Assembly: GCF_024323335.1 (NCBI RefSeq)
Contig: NC_066579.1
Span: 128,486,854 to 128,550,853, forward strand
Length of the DNA stretch: 64,000 nt
Source: Lathyrus oleraceus
Taxonomy: Eukaryota > Streptophyta > Magnoliopsida > Fabales > Fabaceae
Direction of reading: 5' to 3'
Positions 43,262 through 55,772 of the stretch are shown here, piece after piece. A model generated the notes under the pieces. It saw nothing but the letters and a program-made list of their open reading frames with translations, was not told where the DNA came from and did not search any database. Numbering within the stretch: the first letter of the stretch is position 1; each line of letters begins with the position of its first letter. Position numbers and translations under genes: made by a program.

Positions 43262-44595
43262 CAAGCCACTACTGTTTCTTTGCACTTCAATTCCCAAAAA
43301 GTAGTGCAATTGGCCAAGATATTTTAATGAGAACACAATGTTTAACTGTTTGATAAAAGCTTCCAAAAATTTGTTATTGCTACCTGTGATGATGATATCA
43401 TCAACATAAATGAGGAGAAAGGTTGTGTGATCAGTACCTTTGAGAAAGAATAGAGAGGTGTCACTTTTGGTGTTCTGAAATCCCCAACTTAACAGTGCAT
43501 GTTTGAGGCTATCATACCATGCTCTTGGTGTCTGTTTCAAACCATAGATTGATTTTGATAGTTTGTAGATGTAATTTGGATGTGTGGAGTTGAGAAATCC
43601 CTCTGGTTGATGCATATAGACTTATTCTTTTAGGTAGCCATTTAGAAATGCATTATTTATGTCCAATTGTCTAATGTCCCAGTTGAGATGAACTGCTACT
43701 GACAGGATAATTCTAATTGTGCTAGCCTTTGCCACAAGACTGAATGTTTCATCATAGTCTAATCCAACAGTTTACTGAAAACCCTTAGCAACTAATCTTG
43801 CCTTTCTCCTTTCAATGGATCCATCTGCTTTGTACTTGGTTTTGAAGATCCATTTTAAGTCAATAATATTTTCTTGGCGTGTGTATGGTACTAGATTCCA
43901 TGTGTGATTGGACATGAGAGCTTTGTACTCATTGCTCATTGCTTCCTTCCAAAGTGGACTAGTGAGTGCCTCCTTCACATTTCTTGGTTCAGTTTCTTGT
44001 ATTTCTGATTCAGTGAGACCAATGTAGGGTAATTTTGGTTTATGAATCCCTGCTTTGCTTCTAGTGCGCATTTTGTGAGTTGCCACCGCTTCATGTTGAT
44101 CATTGATGTTATTACTTGTCTCAACAGTGTCTTCATTTGATGTCATATTTTTAATGTTGTTTTCCTCTACATTGATTGAGTCACCTTCACTTTGAATAGT
44201 GAGTTGTTGCTGAGTGTCAATACTTGTAGTTGGTGAGCTGTTGTCTTGACTTACAACTGGTGTGAGAGTGTCCTGAGTTGCTATTGCTTCTGTTTCATTT
44301 GTTGGACTCGGATTATCATTACCTGCACGACATAAAGGAAATAAACTGTGTAAATTGTCAGTATTGGTTATCTCTTCCAATGGCCTTTTTGTGTGAAGGA
44401 AGCCATCATGAAAAGGGAAGTGATTCTCATTGAACACAACATGTCTTGAGATAAAGACTCTTCCATGGGAGTTGAGACATTTATAGCCTTTGTGAGAGTT
44501 GTTGTAGCCTAGAAAAACACATCTTGTGGTGTGGAATTGCATCTTATGTTGATTATATGGTCTGAGACAGGGATAACAGGAACATCCAAAAGGTT
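43262..44595 (-). pseudogene. copia RT, 5' half of the split pol
   Basis: Minus frame 44542-43772 carries the integrase C-terminal tail (CVFLGYNNSHKGYKCLN), an acidic/Ser-rich linker and the RT start (WKEAMSNEYKALMSNHTWNL), ending at TAA 43772-43774 directly after ARLVAKGFQ. The frame then continues in phase (TVGLDYDETFS) to another stop near 43621. From 43615 it reads MHQPEGFLN and GLKQTPRAWYD, then YVDDIIITG with the catalytic Asp pair. The chromovirus is inserted at 43262. The TAA after GFQ is a likely CAA to TAA change. Confidence 0.88.
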
Positions 44596-45663
44596 TTAAA
44601 GCTTTATAGTCAGATTCCTTTTGGTGATTAGGGTGTAGGGACTTTTATTGAAATTTGTTGTTGAAGGCAACCCGTTGATCAAATAAACTACAGTTGAGAA
44701 AGCATCCCACCAAAAAGACATTGGCATTTTGGCCTGAGCAAGTAGAGTTAAGCCTAGCTCAGCAATATGTCTATGTTTTCTTTCAGCTCTACCATTTTGT
44801 TGGGATGTGTATGGACAAGACATTCTAAATTGTATGCCCGCTTCTAATGCTTGTTTCTGAATTGGTTTGAATTCACCACCACCATCACATTGGATAGTCT
44901 TTATCTTTTTTTTCATATGATTTTCCACCAAGTTGTTAAATTGAGAAAAAGCATGTATGGTTTCAGATTTATGTTTTAAGGGAAAGATCCAAGTAAATCT
45001 GCTATAGTCATCTATGAAATGGACATAGTATTTAAAACCAAAAGTGGAATTTATTGAGGAAGGACCCCATACATCAGTGTGAATCAAATATAATGGCTCA
45101 AGGGCATGTGAACCAGAAGACTTAAATGGTAAAAGATGCATTTTCCCAAACTTACAAGCTTCACAGAAAGTAGGGTGGTCACTATCACTAGGTGGTGTCT
45201 TGATCTTACAATTCTTCAAGACTTTGTCTAGCACTTTATTGTTGGGATGTCCAAGTTTTCTATGCCAGCTTTCCTTGATTGAAATGTAAGCACAAGGGTC
45301 ATTGGACTTATTATCTGATTCTGAGAGTTGGTACAATCCATCTTTAAGTATCCCTCTTAGGAGTGCCTTCCCTGTTATTTTGTCCTTCACAAAGCAACAA
45401 TCAGCATCAAACTTAACACTAATGTTATTATCATGAGTCAATTTGGATATACTAAGTAGATTTTTGGTAATGTTTGGTACATATAACATGTTATGCAATT
45501 TAAGTGAATTTAGATTGGATGAACATGTACCAATAATATCCAGCTTAGCACCATTTCCAACAACAAGTGAATTCTTACCATTATGCTCGGTTAAATCTTG
45601 AAACTTTTCTGTTTGATGTGTGACATGATTGCTTGCACCACTGTCAAAGTACCAATCATAGTC
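44596..45663 (-). pseudogene. copia protease and integrase
   Basis: The protease start DWYFDSGASNHVTH is encoded just below 45663, in phase with gag across a TAA at 45664-45666. Then come the pre-integrase zinc region (SWHRKLGHPNN, CEACKFGK) and the integrase core with the Asp of LIHTDVWGP, the Asp of IQCDGGGEF and the Glu of NGRAERKHR. Near 44625-44635 a one-base shift interrupts the frame before the GCSCYPCLRPY segment. Catalytic triad complete, product not expected. Confidence 0.88.
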
Positions 45664-46620
45664 TTATGCATAGTGAGGTGAGGCCAGATATGCACTATGT
45701 GTATCACCTTTGTTTGCATCAGTTGATAAATTTGAGTAAGATTTGTCAAACCTGTGGAAGCAATTCATTGCTATATGACCTATTTTGTTGCACACTTGAC
45801 ATGTTGGTTTGAACATTCTTCCTCTGCCTCTGTCTCCTCTATGGTTTCTGAAATTGGAGCCTCTCCAATTTGAGTTTTGTGTATTTGAGTTGAACTTGTT
45901 GCCTTTGTATTCAGTTTTGTTGACAACGTTTGCAGAAGCATTGAGAGACATATTTGTGAGTTTATTGAGTTGATCGAGCCTACTTTCAAAGGCTAAGAAT
46001 TGAGCTTGTAGATCAACCCAAGTGAGTGATGATTGATATGAGAGTTTGACTACTATAGGGTTGTAGTCAGAGTCCAAACCATTCAAGATTTGAATGATTA
46101 GATCCGAGATTGTGACAGGATTACCCGCGAGCTTTAGTTGATCAATTAGCTTTGTCATCTTAGTCAAATACTCCTCCATTTTTAGATTTCCTTTTCTTGT
46201 ACCATGGAATTTAGATTTCAAATATGTGATTTGAGATCTGGATTGAGCACCTGCCAAACTTTGAGCCTCATCCCAAAGTTGTTTGGAATTTTCACAGTGC
46301 ATCAACTGTGTTGCAATTTTAGTGGTCATTGAATTCAATAACCACCCAATCAGCATTTGGTCATCTGCTACCCATTCTTCAAAGCTTGGATTTTTGGTCT
46401 TGTTTGAATCAGCAGCAGTGATGAACTCTTGAGGGAATTCTTTTGTTCCTAGTATATAGCCATCTAGTTTATAACCCCTAATGACAGGTAAAACTAGTGA
46501 CCTCCACAAGGGAAAATTATTTCTGTCCAGCTTGACAGAAACTGATGTTGGTAGGTCATTTTTCTTTGAATTAGCAGCGGTTGTCTTTGTGGTTATTGTG
46601 GATCGAGAGCTTTCAAGCTT
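45664..46620 (-). pseudogene. gag: copia gag of the short-LTR element
   Basis: The open frame reaches upstream of the first in-frame Met (46509) to about 46615, including SVKLDRNNFPLW, the conserved gag start. No ATG is visible there, so the initiation codon appears lost. Then gag core (WLLNSMTTKIATQLMHCENS, LKSKFHGTRKGNLKMEEYL) and one CCHC knuckle (CQVCNKIGHIAMNC) near 45775-45815. The frame stops at TAA 45664-45666 right before protease, probably a mutated Gln codon. Confidence 0.85.
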
Positions 46621-46623
46621 AAA

Positions 46624-46635
46624 GCTCTGATACCA
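46624..46635 (-). other. primer binding site of the short-LTR copia
   Basis: The minus strand reads TGGTATCAGAGC next to the LTR border at 46636. Confidence 0.9.
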
Positions 46636-46856
46636 AGTTAGAAATACAAATAGAACGATTTAAAGGGTTATTATTCTCATTACAAGTTATAGTACATATA
46701 CAAGAGAGAGAGAGGATCATTCATGATCCAAGAATCAAGGGAACTTAATGTACAAGCTACCAATAAGGAAACTAATGAAGACAAAATCAAATATTCTAAT
46801 TACATATGATTTGTGGTTAATTACTGTCAAGAGAGTATTAAGTGACTTGTCTAACA
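46636..46856 (-). repeat. 5' LTR of the short-LTR copia
   Basis: 221 bp, about six substitutions and one extra AG relative to 33850-34068; followed by TATTT. Confidence 0.9.
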
Positions 46857-47559
46857 TATTTTGTGGTTCGTTTTTTTACACTGTTTCGATTAGTTTTGTA
46901 TCAGAGTTTTTTCTATTGGTTTCAATTTGAATTTGGTTTTAGTTTTTGTTAATTTCTGATTCGATTTTGTATTGCTTTAAGTTTGACATTGTTCTTCATT
47001 CTTTTTCGAATGTAGTTTGGTTCATGGTTGTGATGAAAAGATTGAAGATTCGTATGGATATATTCGAAATGATTTGTTGTTGCTGTTGCCGTTTGTTATA
47101 TTTGGTCCATTTTTCTTACTTACAGAGGTAGATGTTTATTGAAGATGATAATGTGGAGTTAGGGTGTGTTTCTAAAACACATATGATTGTGTGGTCTCAC
47201 CGTGTTTTAGATAAATGTGGATTTAATTGAAAAAGGTTAGATGACTTGTTTTAAAAAAAAAATAGTTCGATTCATGTTAAAAAAATGATTAGATTCAAAA
47301 AAGGTTGTAAGTTTTGGTTAGAATTTAGTTTAGGTTTTAACTATTATATGAAATTGGTTTCAAGAAACATATTAATTTAAATTGACGATTTAATTTGCCT
47401 AAAGTTTTCTTATTATATGATATTGATTTTAAGAAACATATGATATTGGTTTCACTATTATATGATATTAATTTAATTTGGTTAGATAATTACTATGTTT
47501 TTCTCTACAAAATTTGTATATATATTTTAATAATAATTATCGATTAATTTTTTTTAATA
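46857..47559. other. T-rich spacer, no gene seen
   Basis: Right-hand flank of the short-LTR copia insertion, continuous in the pre-insertion genome with 33844. A TTTGTGGTTCG, TTTCGATT, TTCGAATG phrase series is reminiscent of an untranslated leader with intron, but no exon could be supported. Confidence 0.3.
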
Positions 47560-48819
47560 AAATAGAACAAAAACAAAACATAATATAAACATATTTCACA
47601 ATAAGCCAATTCTCTATCAAGCATCAAACAACATGTTAAACAAGTACAAGTGACAGAGTAAGGGCAACCGACCTATGGGGAGGAGATTGTCCCTGATGTT
47701 TCTCCTTGCTCTCTGTGTTTTTGATCTTGACCTTCTTGTAATTCTTTCTTTTAAAATAAAATAAAAAAGATCGATGCTGATGCTGATGAGGGAACTTTAG
47801 GGTTTTGGTGTTGTTGTTCCTCAATGTGAAGAACAAAAACTTTTTTAGACTGAATTAGTGAATTGTGGATGAATACAAAGTGTGGACATGTGCACTATTT
47901 ATAGATGAATAATTAGGTCAAAAATTGAATGAGATTATCTATTTTTAGAAAGATTTAATTTGACCTGATTTTTTTTCTTCTTAAGGTCCAAGTCAATGAA
48001 TCTGGATGGATTCATGGCTTTATGCATTTGAATAAAAATTAAATAATTTATTTTAAATAATAAAATAAACTATTATTAATAATAATAAGAGGATATTTTG
48101 ATTTTGATTTTTTATTAAAAACATAAAAAATGAATATTATAATATTTATTAAAAAATAAATTAATAAAAAATCCAAAATTAATAAATAAAAAGTAAAAAG
48201 TGAAAATTTTAATTATAAAATAATGTTTAGTGAAAGTAAAACATAAAAGGAGAGGAACACTATAGAAGTGAATAGCTTGGGAATCAAACTTATGACCTCT
48301 TACACACATATGCTTTATCCCCATTAGACCATTATGCCTATTTGAAATAAAGTGACACTTCCAAATACTTAAATAACAAAAAAATAATTTAAATACTAAA
48401 ATATTTTCATAGCAAATAAAACTAAGCTTTTAGCCTATCTTTTTAAAAAAAACCTCCTAAACTATTAATATATAATTTTATTAAATAATTAGCATCCTAA
48501 TATAATACTTATATTTTTAAATAATATAATCTAATGAGATATACTATTATAATTACTAATCATATCTCTTTTTTTCCTAAAAATTATTTTTCATAGTAAT
48601 AAACCATTTTTTAGTATAATCCTACAAATTATGTTATTTCAAAAGCTCTAAATAATATTTCTGAGCTAAAGTCAACTTCTAATAAGGACTAAAAAGTCAA
48701 AATGGTTTCCCTTTGACTTTTTAGGTTCTGAGGTTGACTAGATGATTTAGTATGCTCTGGATGTGTTAGTGTCAACTGAAAATGAAAATGAAAAGGTGAT
48801 CAAAATTTGGGGTAGGACA
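47560..48819 (-). mobile_element. LTR-like fragment, probably Ty3/gypsy
   Basis: On the minus strand it would begin TGTCCTACCCCAAATTTTGATC at 48819 (compare TGTCATACCCC-type Tat LTR starts). It contains a TATA box CTATAAATAG at 47895-47904, followed by a leader-like segment with AAACCCTAAAG near 47800. No partner LTR, no internal region; the left end is unclear. Confidence 0.4.
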
Positions 48820-49539
48820 GTTATTATATATCATTAATGATAGAAGTGCATGACATGGCAAGCCATTGTATGTTTGTTTTACTTTAAAAATAAAAATAAA
48901 AATTGTTTGAAATTTAAAATCCGTCATGCACTTGTTAAGTCAGGTGTCCATTTAAACGACTTAACAAATCCTGAACATAATTCAAAATTATGTCTTTTCA
49001 TGAACCATTGTCATTCTAAATTTTTCTAAAACTTCATGAAAATGTCTCAAACTTTTGCATCAATTCATAGAGATTTCTTAGAATGTATTTAAGACAAAAT
49101 ACATTAGTTTTCAAATGACCTCTTTCATTATTAATTTTTCAGATCAATCCAAATGATTTTTAAGTGTTCATTCCTTTTAAAAAATGTTGAAACTTTGTGC
49201 ATAACTTTAAAATCGTTAAAAAGGTTTCATAATATATTTTGAGCATTTAAGGTATTTATATATTGTGTGTTGAATTGTATATTGATGGGGAAGACTAATT
49301 ATGTATTCTTGGAAATTGTTCAAAATTATTATTTATTCAAAAGTATCATTTTGCTGTAACTTCATCACCAAATGTGTGGTGACAATTATTTGTAAATAGA
49401 AAGTGATGTGCTTTCTAAGTGTATGTGATAATCATCATAATGTTGATGATTATTGGAGAAAGATCATTTGAATTGGTTTGATTCAAAGTCCATCATAGTT
49501 GTTGGTGATTTATGAAAATAAGGAAGTAGTAGCTTCAAA
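48820..49539. other. AT-rich spacer, no gene seen
   Basis: No ORF or repeat that could be assigned; probably the eroded upstream part of the copia remnant that follows. Confidence 0.3.
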
Positions 49540-51929
49540 AGACTCTGTTTTTTGGAAGGATGCTATCCAAGACGAAATAGATTTAACAATGTCAAACCAT
49601 ACTTGAGAACTTGACGATCTACCTAAAGGATCAAGACCTATTAGATGCAAGTGTGTGTTTAGAAGGAAGTATCATAGTGATGGTACACTAAACACTTACA
49701 CATCTAGATTAATGACCAAGAGTTTTAGACAAAATGAAGGTGTTGATTATTTCGACACATATGCGTTAGTAGCAAGCACGACAAAGAATTAGAGTATCGT
49801 TTGCATTAGCTTCTTTGCATGACCTTGTAGTTCATCAAATAGATGTCAAAATAATATTCCTAAATAGAGATCTCAGTGAGGAGATTTATATGGATCAACT
49901 GGATGGTTATATACTTCCTAGTAATGAACAAAATGTGTGCAAGTTTGTTAAATCCTTTTATGGATTAAAACAAGTGTCGACACAATGACATTAAAAGCTT
50001 GAATTTTTCATTACAAGATTCACCAATTAATGGGGAGACACATAACTTAAGGGGAGATTTTTCAATCATTATCAAAATGCGAATTCAAAGAGTTTGTCAT
50101 CATCAAAAAGGGATGATTGTGAGAAATATATCTTATATATAGTTCAATTTTGATGAAGACAAAGATTATCAAAGAAGAAAAGGATCAAAAGTGTCATACA
50201 CATCAATGATGAAGTCGATTAAGAAGGTTTAACATAGAAATTCAAGTGAAGATTTGAGACAAGTGGACATAACTAAGGTTCTAATTGCAATTTATATTAT
50301 ACTACTTTAAATTGCTCATATTTTCATCTCTCACTTCATTTATAACCTTCTTGCATCATCATGCATGATTATCTAAAAATATTCTTCATCTAATTGTGTG
50401 TACACAAAGTTGTCTGAGAATATTGTGATATTCATTTGTCTCCATGTTGATTATATGATTGATAATTAGCAACAAGAAGAATGAGATTTTAGAAACAAAG
50501 CGGTTTCTAACTTCTACATTCATGATAAATAATTTTGGACTAATTGACACGCTTTTGAGGATCAAAGTAAAGCGAAATAGTGGGGGTTAGAACTTAGTCA
50601 AACACATTATGTTGGAAAAATACTTGATAAGTTCAAGGACTTACATTTCAAGAAAATGAGTACTTCATTTGATCCTAGTGTCAAACTTTAAAATAATGAT
50701 GAAAGAATTGTGGCTAAATTGGAATATACAAGTGGAATTGGTTGTCTAATGTATTTGATGTAATGTACCCGGCATAGTATTTACAATTAGTAAAATGAGT
50801 AGATTTTACTAATAATACAAATGGTGTGCACTAAAAGGCCATCATTAGGATTTTTGGATATCCTATGAAAACCAAAAATCTTGGTCTCCATTATGGTAGA
50901 TTTCTTGCCATAATAGAAGGATATACCAATACGAATTTGATCAAGTGTTGAATATCATAAATCTGCATTTATTTAGATATTTATACTAGTCGAGGGTACA
51001 ATTTATTGGAAGAGCAAGAAACAAATGTGGATCACTCTCTCAACCATAGAATCAGAGTTCAAGGCTCTTGCTTTTGTAAGTGAAGACGTTGGGTGGTTGA
51101 GGGACATTATGTTAGAAGTTCCATTGACTAAAGAGAATGTTTCAAAGGTGTTGATACATTACGGTAGTCAAGCCACTTTACCTAGAGCATACAAAAAATG
51201 TATAACATAAAGTCTAGGCAAGTAGGACTTAGACATTCCTTTGTGAGAAAATTGATTAAAGATGGAATCATTTCACTCACCTATATATGAACGAGCTATA
51301 ATCTGGCTGATTCATTTACTAAGCCACTAGCCAGAGACTTAGTAAAAACAACCTCGAGAGGCATGGGGTTGAAACTCCTTGAGTAAGAGTTCCGATTACG
51401 GCGACAATCCAATCTTACGTTAACAGAACATTAACCTCAAGATTCAATGGGTAACAACAAGTCGTTGATTTGGATGTTTGTCTAACATTTCGTGATAATG
51501 TTGACCTTTAAACCGAGAGTTGGGTTTTTATTTAAACTCTTAATGAAGTCCAATACCGAGGGTATGTGTCTCATGAAAAATGATACAATATGAACTTCAC
51601 CTATGTGAATTTCGAGATGGTGTCGTCTCAAAGTGAGACTTGGAGTTTCTCTCACGAAAAATTCATGAAACAAGAAAGCATATGACCATAAATAAGTGTT
51701 AGGCGAGATATGTAAGTGAAGAACCCTTAAAGATTGTGTGTAAGGTAACGCCAACCTATTAATATGGATTAATGGCTTAAAAGCATTGCTACCTAACATT
51801 TCGATTAGATTTTGCATTGTCCTCACTAAGATTAAGTTTTAAATCGAAAGATACCTAACTGTATTAACATTCTTTATTACTCTTTTTCTAGAATTGATCT
51901 GGTCATTATTAGAACAAGTGGGGGATTGT
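49540..51929 (+). pseudogene. old Ty1/copia pol remnant: RT, RNase H and tail
   Basis: Plus-strand frames with many stops give RT in order: a DDLPKGSRPIRCKCVFRRK-like start near 49610, VDYFDTYALVA near 49745, HQIDVK and EEIYMDQ near 49835-49895, FVKSFYGLKQ near 49945. An unrelated-looking 400-500 bp stretch follows (about 49985-50430), then the RT end (IVAKLEYTSGIGCLMYLM near 50710) and RNase H with STIESEFKALAFVSED at 51028-51080. The tail includes an ADSFTKPLA phrase near 51310. A polypurine tract at 51916-51929 leads into the LTR. The whole 5' half (gag, protease, integrase) is missing. Confidence 0.8.
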
Positions 51930-52655
51930 TGTAAATTATTAAGAATTAATAATCTTGAGTGTGTTCCAAAATGACAAGAAAAATATGCATATGAAGTTAG
52001 TATTTTGAATTTGAAAATAGACAACATTTTGTGAAGTGCTGTAGAATGCAAAATAATGTAACATTTGATAACACCGTTGTTGTAGACAAAATAGTGCAAC
52101 GCTCGATAAACTGTTGCAATAGGCTGCTTGCCTTTTGAATTCGAAAACAAGCAACGGTTGGTGAACTGTGGCAATAAGATGTTTACAAAAACATGCAACG
52201 ATTGGTGAACTGTTGCAATAGACAGTTTGTTTGAATTCAAAAGTAGCAACACATTCTGAACCGTTGCAGTAGACTGTTTGTTTTATGAATCAGAAATAGG
52301 CAACGCTTTTTGAACTGTTACCGTAGGTGAAAAGTTACAACTTTCAACAAAAAGTGTTGTTGAAAGGATGCGTTTCATCAAGGGTCGCAACCTTGTGAAA
52401 TATCATCACGTTAGCCTATAAATTGAGCATTATGGATTCAGAAAAAACATATATCTTCTTCACTAAATTTTAGATACTCTTTCCAACGTTCGAGTTTTCA
52501 TCGGTCTTTTGCAAACTCGAGTATGGGCTGAATTATCCTGGGTATTCTTGTGTTCCAACTCTAAGACATTTAAGAGTGCTTGAAATACTTATAAGAAAAG
52601 TGGTTTCGTTCACGATTCTAGCATTGATCCATTTAATTAAATTAATTTTCTAACA
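51930..52655 (+). repeat. 3' LTR of the old copia remnant
   Basis: Begins TGTAAATTATTAAG after the tract GTGGGGGATTGT and ends TTTTCTAACA (TG...CA, 726 bp). TATA box CCTATAAATT at 52415-52424. Upstream of the box lie six diverged inverted-repeat units. No 5' partner in the window. Confidence 0.7.
52058..52321 (+). repeat. series of 22-bp GCAAC...GTTGC inverted repeats in the LTR
   Basis: Units at about 52058-52080, 52096-52117, 52151-52172, 52195-52216, 52246-52267 and 52300-52321. Arms GCAAC/GTTGC with a 12-bp middle like GNTTGGTGAACT; spaced 44-55 bp, joined by phrases such as TTGAATTCGAAAAC. Some arms are mutated. Confidence 0.7.
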
Positions 52656-52666
52656 AAAATATATTT

Positions 52667-53400
52667 TTGGATTCAAAATTCAATATTAAGATTGGTAATT
52701 TTGGCTTTAGCAACACTATGCAATACGGACAACTACTTAAGCCAAGTTGTGGAAGTACTAATTATGCAGCTCCAGAGGTTTGTACACTATTGAAAAATAC
52801 AATTTTAAATAAAAATAACAATCAACATTCTACACTTTATCTGAAACAAAATATTATTAAATAATTATTTAATTTAAAATACATTTCTAATTTATCAAAA
52901 TGTTAATGTAGTTTTATAGTAGTGTTATTGTTGTTGTTATAATTGAGAATCAATATTTTCCTCTTCCCATGATTCATATTAATATTTTTGGTCAAAATGT
53001 TATTTGATCACATGTTATTTCTGGAAAATTATATGATGGATCCAAAGTAGATATTTAGAGTTGTGGTGTCATTTAATATGCTCTTCTTTGTGGTTCTCTT
53101 CCTTTTAATGATGAAAATATTCCTAAACTTTACAAAAATATAAAGGTAAAAGTTAATTATTATTATTCAACAAAGACATTTAATTGTGCTTATGTGTATA
53201 CCTCTAAATTGATTTTTTATAGGGTGGGATATACACTATTCCAAGTTATTTATCACATGGCGCTAGTGATTTGATATCAAAGCTTCTTGAGGTGGATCCT
53301 ATGAAGAGGATTACCATACTTGAAATGCACCAACGTTCAAAATTTCTTTGCCACATTCTTTAGAAGTTACCACCAGATACAATCCAACAAGACAAAATAG
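52667..53400 (+). pseudogene. SnRK1 (SNF1-related kinase) catalytic-domain fragment with introns
   Basis: Three exon-like blocks read in order the activation loop and C-lobe of a plant SnRK1 alpha subunit. 52667-52777: LDSKFNIKIGNFGFSN, then CGSTNYAAPE, with GT at 52778. 53014-53145: VISGKLYDGSKVDI, then YALLCGSLPFNDENIPKLYK, with GT at 53146. 53223-53400: GGIYTIPSYLSHGASDL, then VDPMKRITILEM, preceded by AG. The metal-binding Asp of DFG has become Asn (NFG), two stops interrupt the second block (Trp and Leu positions) and one the third, and the acceptor before 53014 is not AG. N-lobe, catalytic loop and regulatory part are absent. Introns show it is a copied piece of genomic DNA, not a processed transcript. 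Confidence 0.8.
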
Positions 53401-54359
53401 CATGTTTTAAAATTTCAATAGTTTAAACCCTAAAATTGAACAATGTGACTTAATTTAGTCATTTTTGAAATTTAAAACCACTTTAAATTTTTATTGATTT
53501 CATGAAAAAGTTATATTTTTAATTATGATCGAAGGAGGAGCTATCCATTGACAACCTATGTTATAAAAGTGTGTTGTTTTAACTACTATCGAGGTTAAAT
53601 TTGTTATTACCATGCAAGTTTGTAAAATTTTATTTTGGGATATTTGGATGGAGAATTTTGTATATCTACTTGGTTTTGTTTAAGAGAGGTTTGTTTGACA
53701 TTTCATATAAGTTATAACTTTTAATATTTTAGTAAGAATTTTACTTTTGCGTATTGATGTTTGATATTTGTGATGTATAGGATGCTAAGTCTCTAGAGTT
53801 TGAAAAGATTGATAATGGTGATGGTGGTTCAGAAATAATGGCAAAGATTGTTGGAGAAAAAATTGAAGCTTATCATTTAATTTGTAAGTTTGGTTAAATT
53901 TGTAAGCACTTCTCATGAAAAAGAACTTCGTTAGACCATAGTAATGTTATGTCTCACTCACTAAACATGTCTTCGTGTGTATTTTTACTTTTGAGGATTA
54001 ATTTTATTCAATTTTTTTGTAAAAAAAGTCTTATAAACAAAAATACACTATGTAGGGTTTAATAGGAGTTTGATTATGCAAAATCAGCGTATTCTTTAGG
54101 GTTAATGATATGGAATAAGTGATGATTCTTCTATTATTATTTCCACTATGTATTTATAGATATATTGGCTTTAATATGGTCTTAATTCCTCAGACCGTTA
54201 TGTTATGTTTTTTTATGGCCATTTACTATCTTGCTCCCTCTTTATTTGGGATTCAAATGCGCGACTCTTGTCCATATCTGTTACATGACTCGGAGTTGAG
54301 TCAACTTCCCGCCTTAAAATCGAGTTTACCTTCTAACATAATATCCTAACACTAAGGAC
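53401..54359. other. AT-rich stretch after the kinase fragment
   Basis: A possible exon-like frame at about 53781-53885 (DAKSLEFEKIDNGDGGSE), preceded by an AG, does not match the SnRK1 regulatory region and could not be assigned. Otherwise nothing recognised. Confidence 0.3.
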
Positions 54360-55435
54360 AAGTACATACTGGTTATGCTACATGTCGTCATCTATCCTTC
54401 ATGCTTCCTACATCGTTGTTATCAAGTGGGCCGAATTTCTTCTACACAATATGGATGCATGAGATCATGTTTATAATGATACACTCCCCCAAACACGGTG
54501 CCAATGATGGGAAAAGTTCTCTAAGGGAAATGCTTAAGGGCATGATCAATATTATCCACAGCCCCTCAAGCACGAAGCTTGTAAAAACGAATTGTATTTT
54601 AAAATAAGGCATAATTGTCTACAGTCCCTCAAGCACGAGACTTGTAAGGGTGAAGTGTTTTTAAAGAAAATATAATTGTTCATAATCTCTCAAGCATGAT
54701 GCCTATAAATACGACATGTTTTTCGAAGAAGACATGATAGTCCGTATTCCCTTAAGGGACAAATTGATTTGCATGCCAAATGTTTGAAGTTTTACATAAA
54801 AATGTTGCCACCTATGGGTTTACGATTGGTTTTGATCGTGGTCGTCCAAATAGATAAAATGGTTGAACTCCTTACTATTAGATCTAATTATGAGACTAAG
54901 TATCTTGTTAATGAAGGAAATGATTAAAAGTTCCTTGGTAAAGATCAGTTAATCTGATTCGTCCCCTTGATTTGTGGGCTTGCAAGCAGACACATTGATA
55001 TCCTGTCATAGCAATGATGGTTATAAGCTAGTCACGACTAATCAATCTAGAGTATTTTTTGCCTATAAATACCAAATTATTGTCTCTCCAATTTCATTTC
55101 ATGCTATCCTTGTAATCGTTTCACCTAATAAGTGTTTATCTTGCCTTTACCATAACTCCTACGACCTTCATTGTTCTCCCCTTCACATAAAGCTTAACAT
55201 AAGTAATGTATTATTTTACTTTTTAGCCTATTTTTTTGCTTTCATTTTTAGAAGATATTTTTTATTATGAACTATGAAGCTAGTGGTAATATGGTTAAGT
55301 CTGATACCCACTAGGGGGAAGTGGAAGTTATGCCACCATTGTTATGAGAGTTCAAGGGCAAGAAATGGCAAAGTGAATTGGATATTTGTTGAAAGGGAGA
55401 TATTTAGGAGTTTCGTTAGTAGTTTTAGTAGATAT
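54360..55435 (+). mobile_element. LTR-like region with tandem repeat and TATA box
   Basis: Three units of about 62 bp start near 54562, 54625 and 54686 (CCCTCAAGCACGA, then GCTTGTAA). A TATA box CCTATAAATA follows at 55062-55071, and then a T-rich stretch. This is the U3-R layout of a Ty3-type LTR on the plus strand; borders and family not determined. It is cut at 55435 by the solo LTR. Confidence 0.4.
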
Positions 55436-55692
55436 TGAAGGAGGATTGCGATCCAAAACGCAACGAAAATTAAAATTTTCTCCTTTAGAGATCCTTACGA
55501 ATTGTCATGATCAGTGATAGAATATTTACCTCTTGTGACGATTGAAACCTTTCGTGCAGATCTCTTGTGACGATCAAAACCTTTGATGCAGATCCACGGA
55601 GCGATCACGAACGTTGAACGATGACAACGTCTCTACTCAGTCCACACGAACGGATTCCTTCAATCTCAGTGCTAGCTGGTACGAATGAAGGC

Positions 55693-55772
<80 letters not shown>

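Larger units (their letters stand above)
33850..46856 (-). mobile_element. short-LTR Ty1/copia element, split by a chromovirus
   Basis: LTRs of 219 and 221 bp (33850-34068, 46636-46856) bordered by TATTT on both sides (33845-33849, 46857-46861). They differ at about six positions plus one AG unit, so this copy is clearly older than its neighbours. Primer site for initiator Met tRNA at 46624-46635; polypurine tract at 34069-34078. Minus-strand content in copia order: gag with zinc knuckle, protease, integrase, RT, RNase H, with several stops and shifts. The chromovirus 34884-43261 is inserted in the RT region. The size and short LTR suit the Ale/Ivana/Tork range of lineages; a finer name is not justified. 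Confidence 0.92.

Noticed and set aside
53781..53885. Additional kinase exon
   Set aside because: The frame does not match the SnRK1 regulatory region or any domain I can name.
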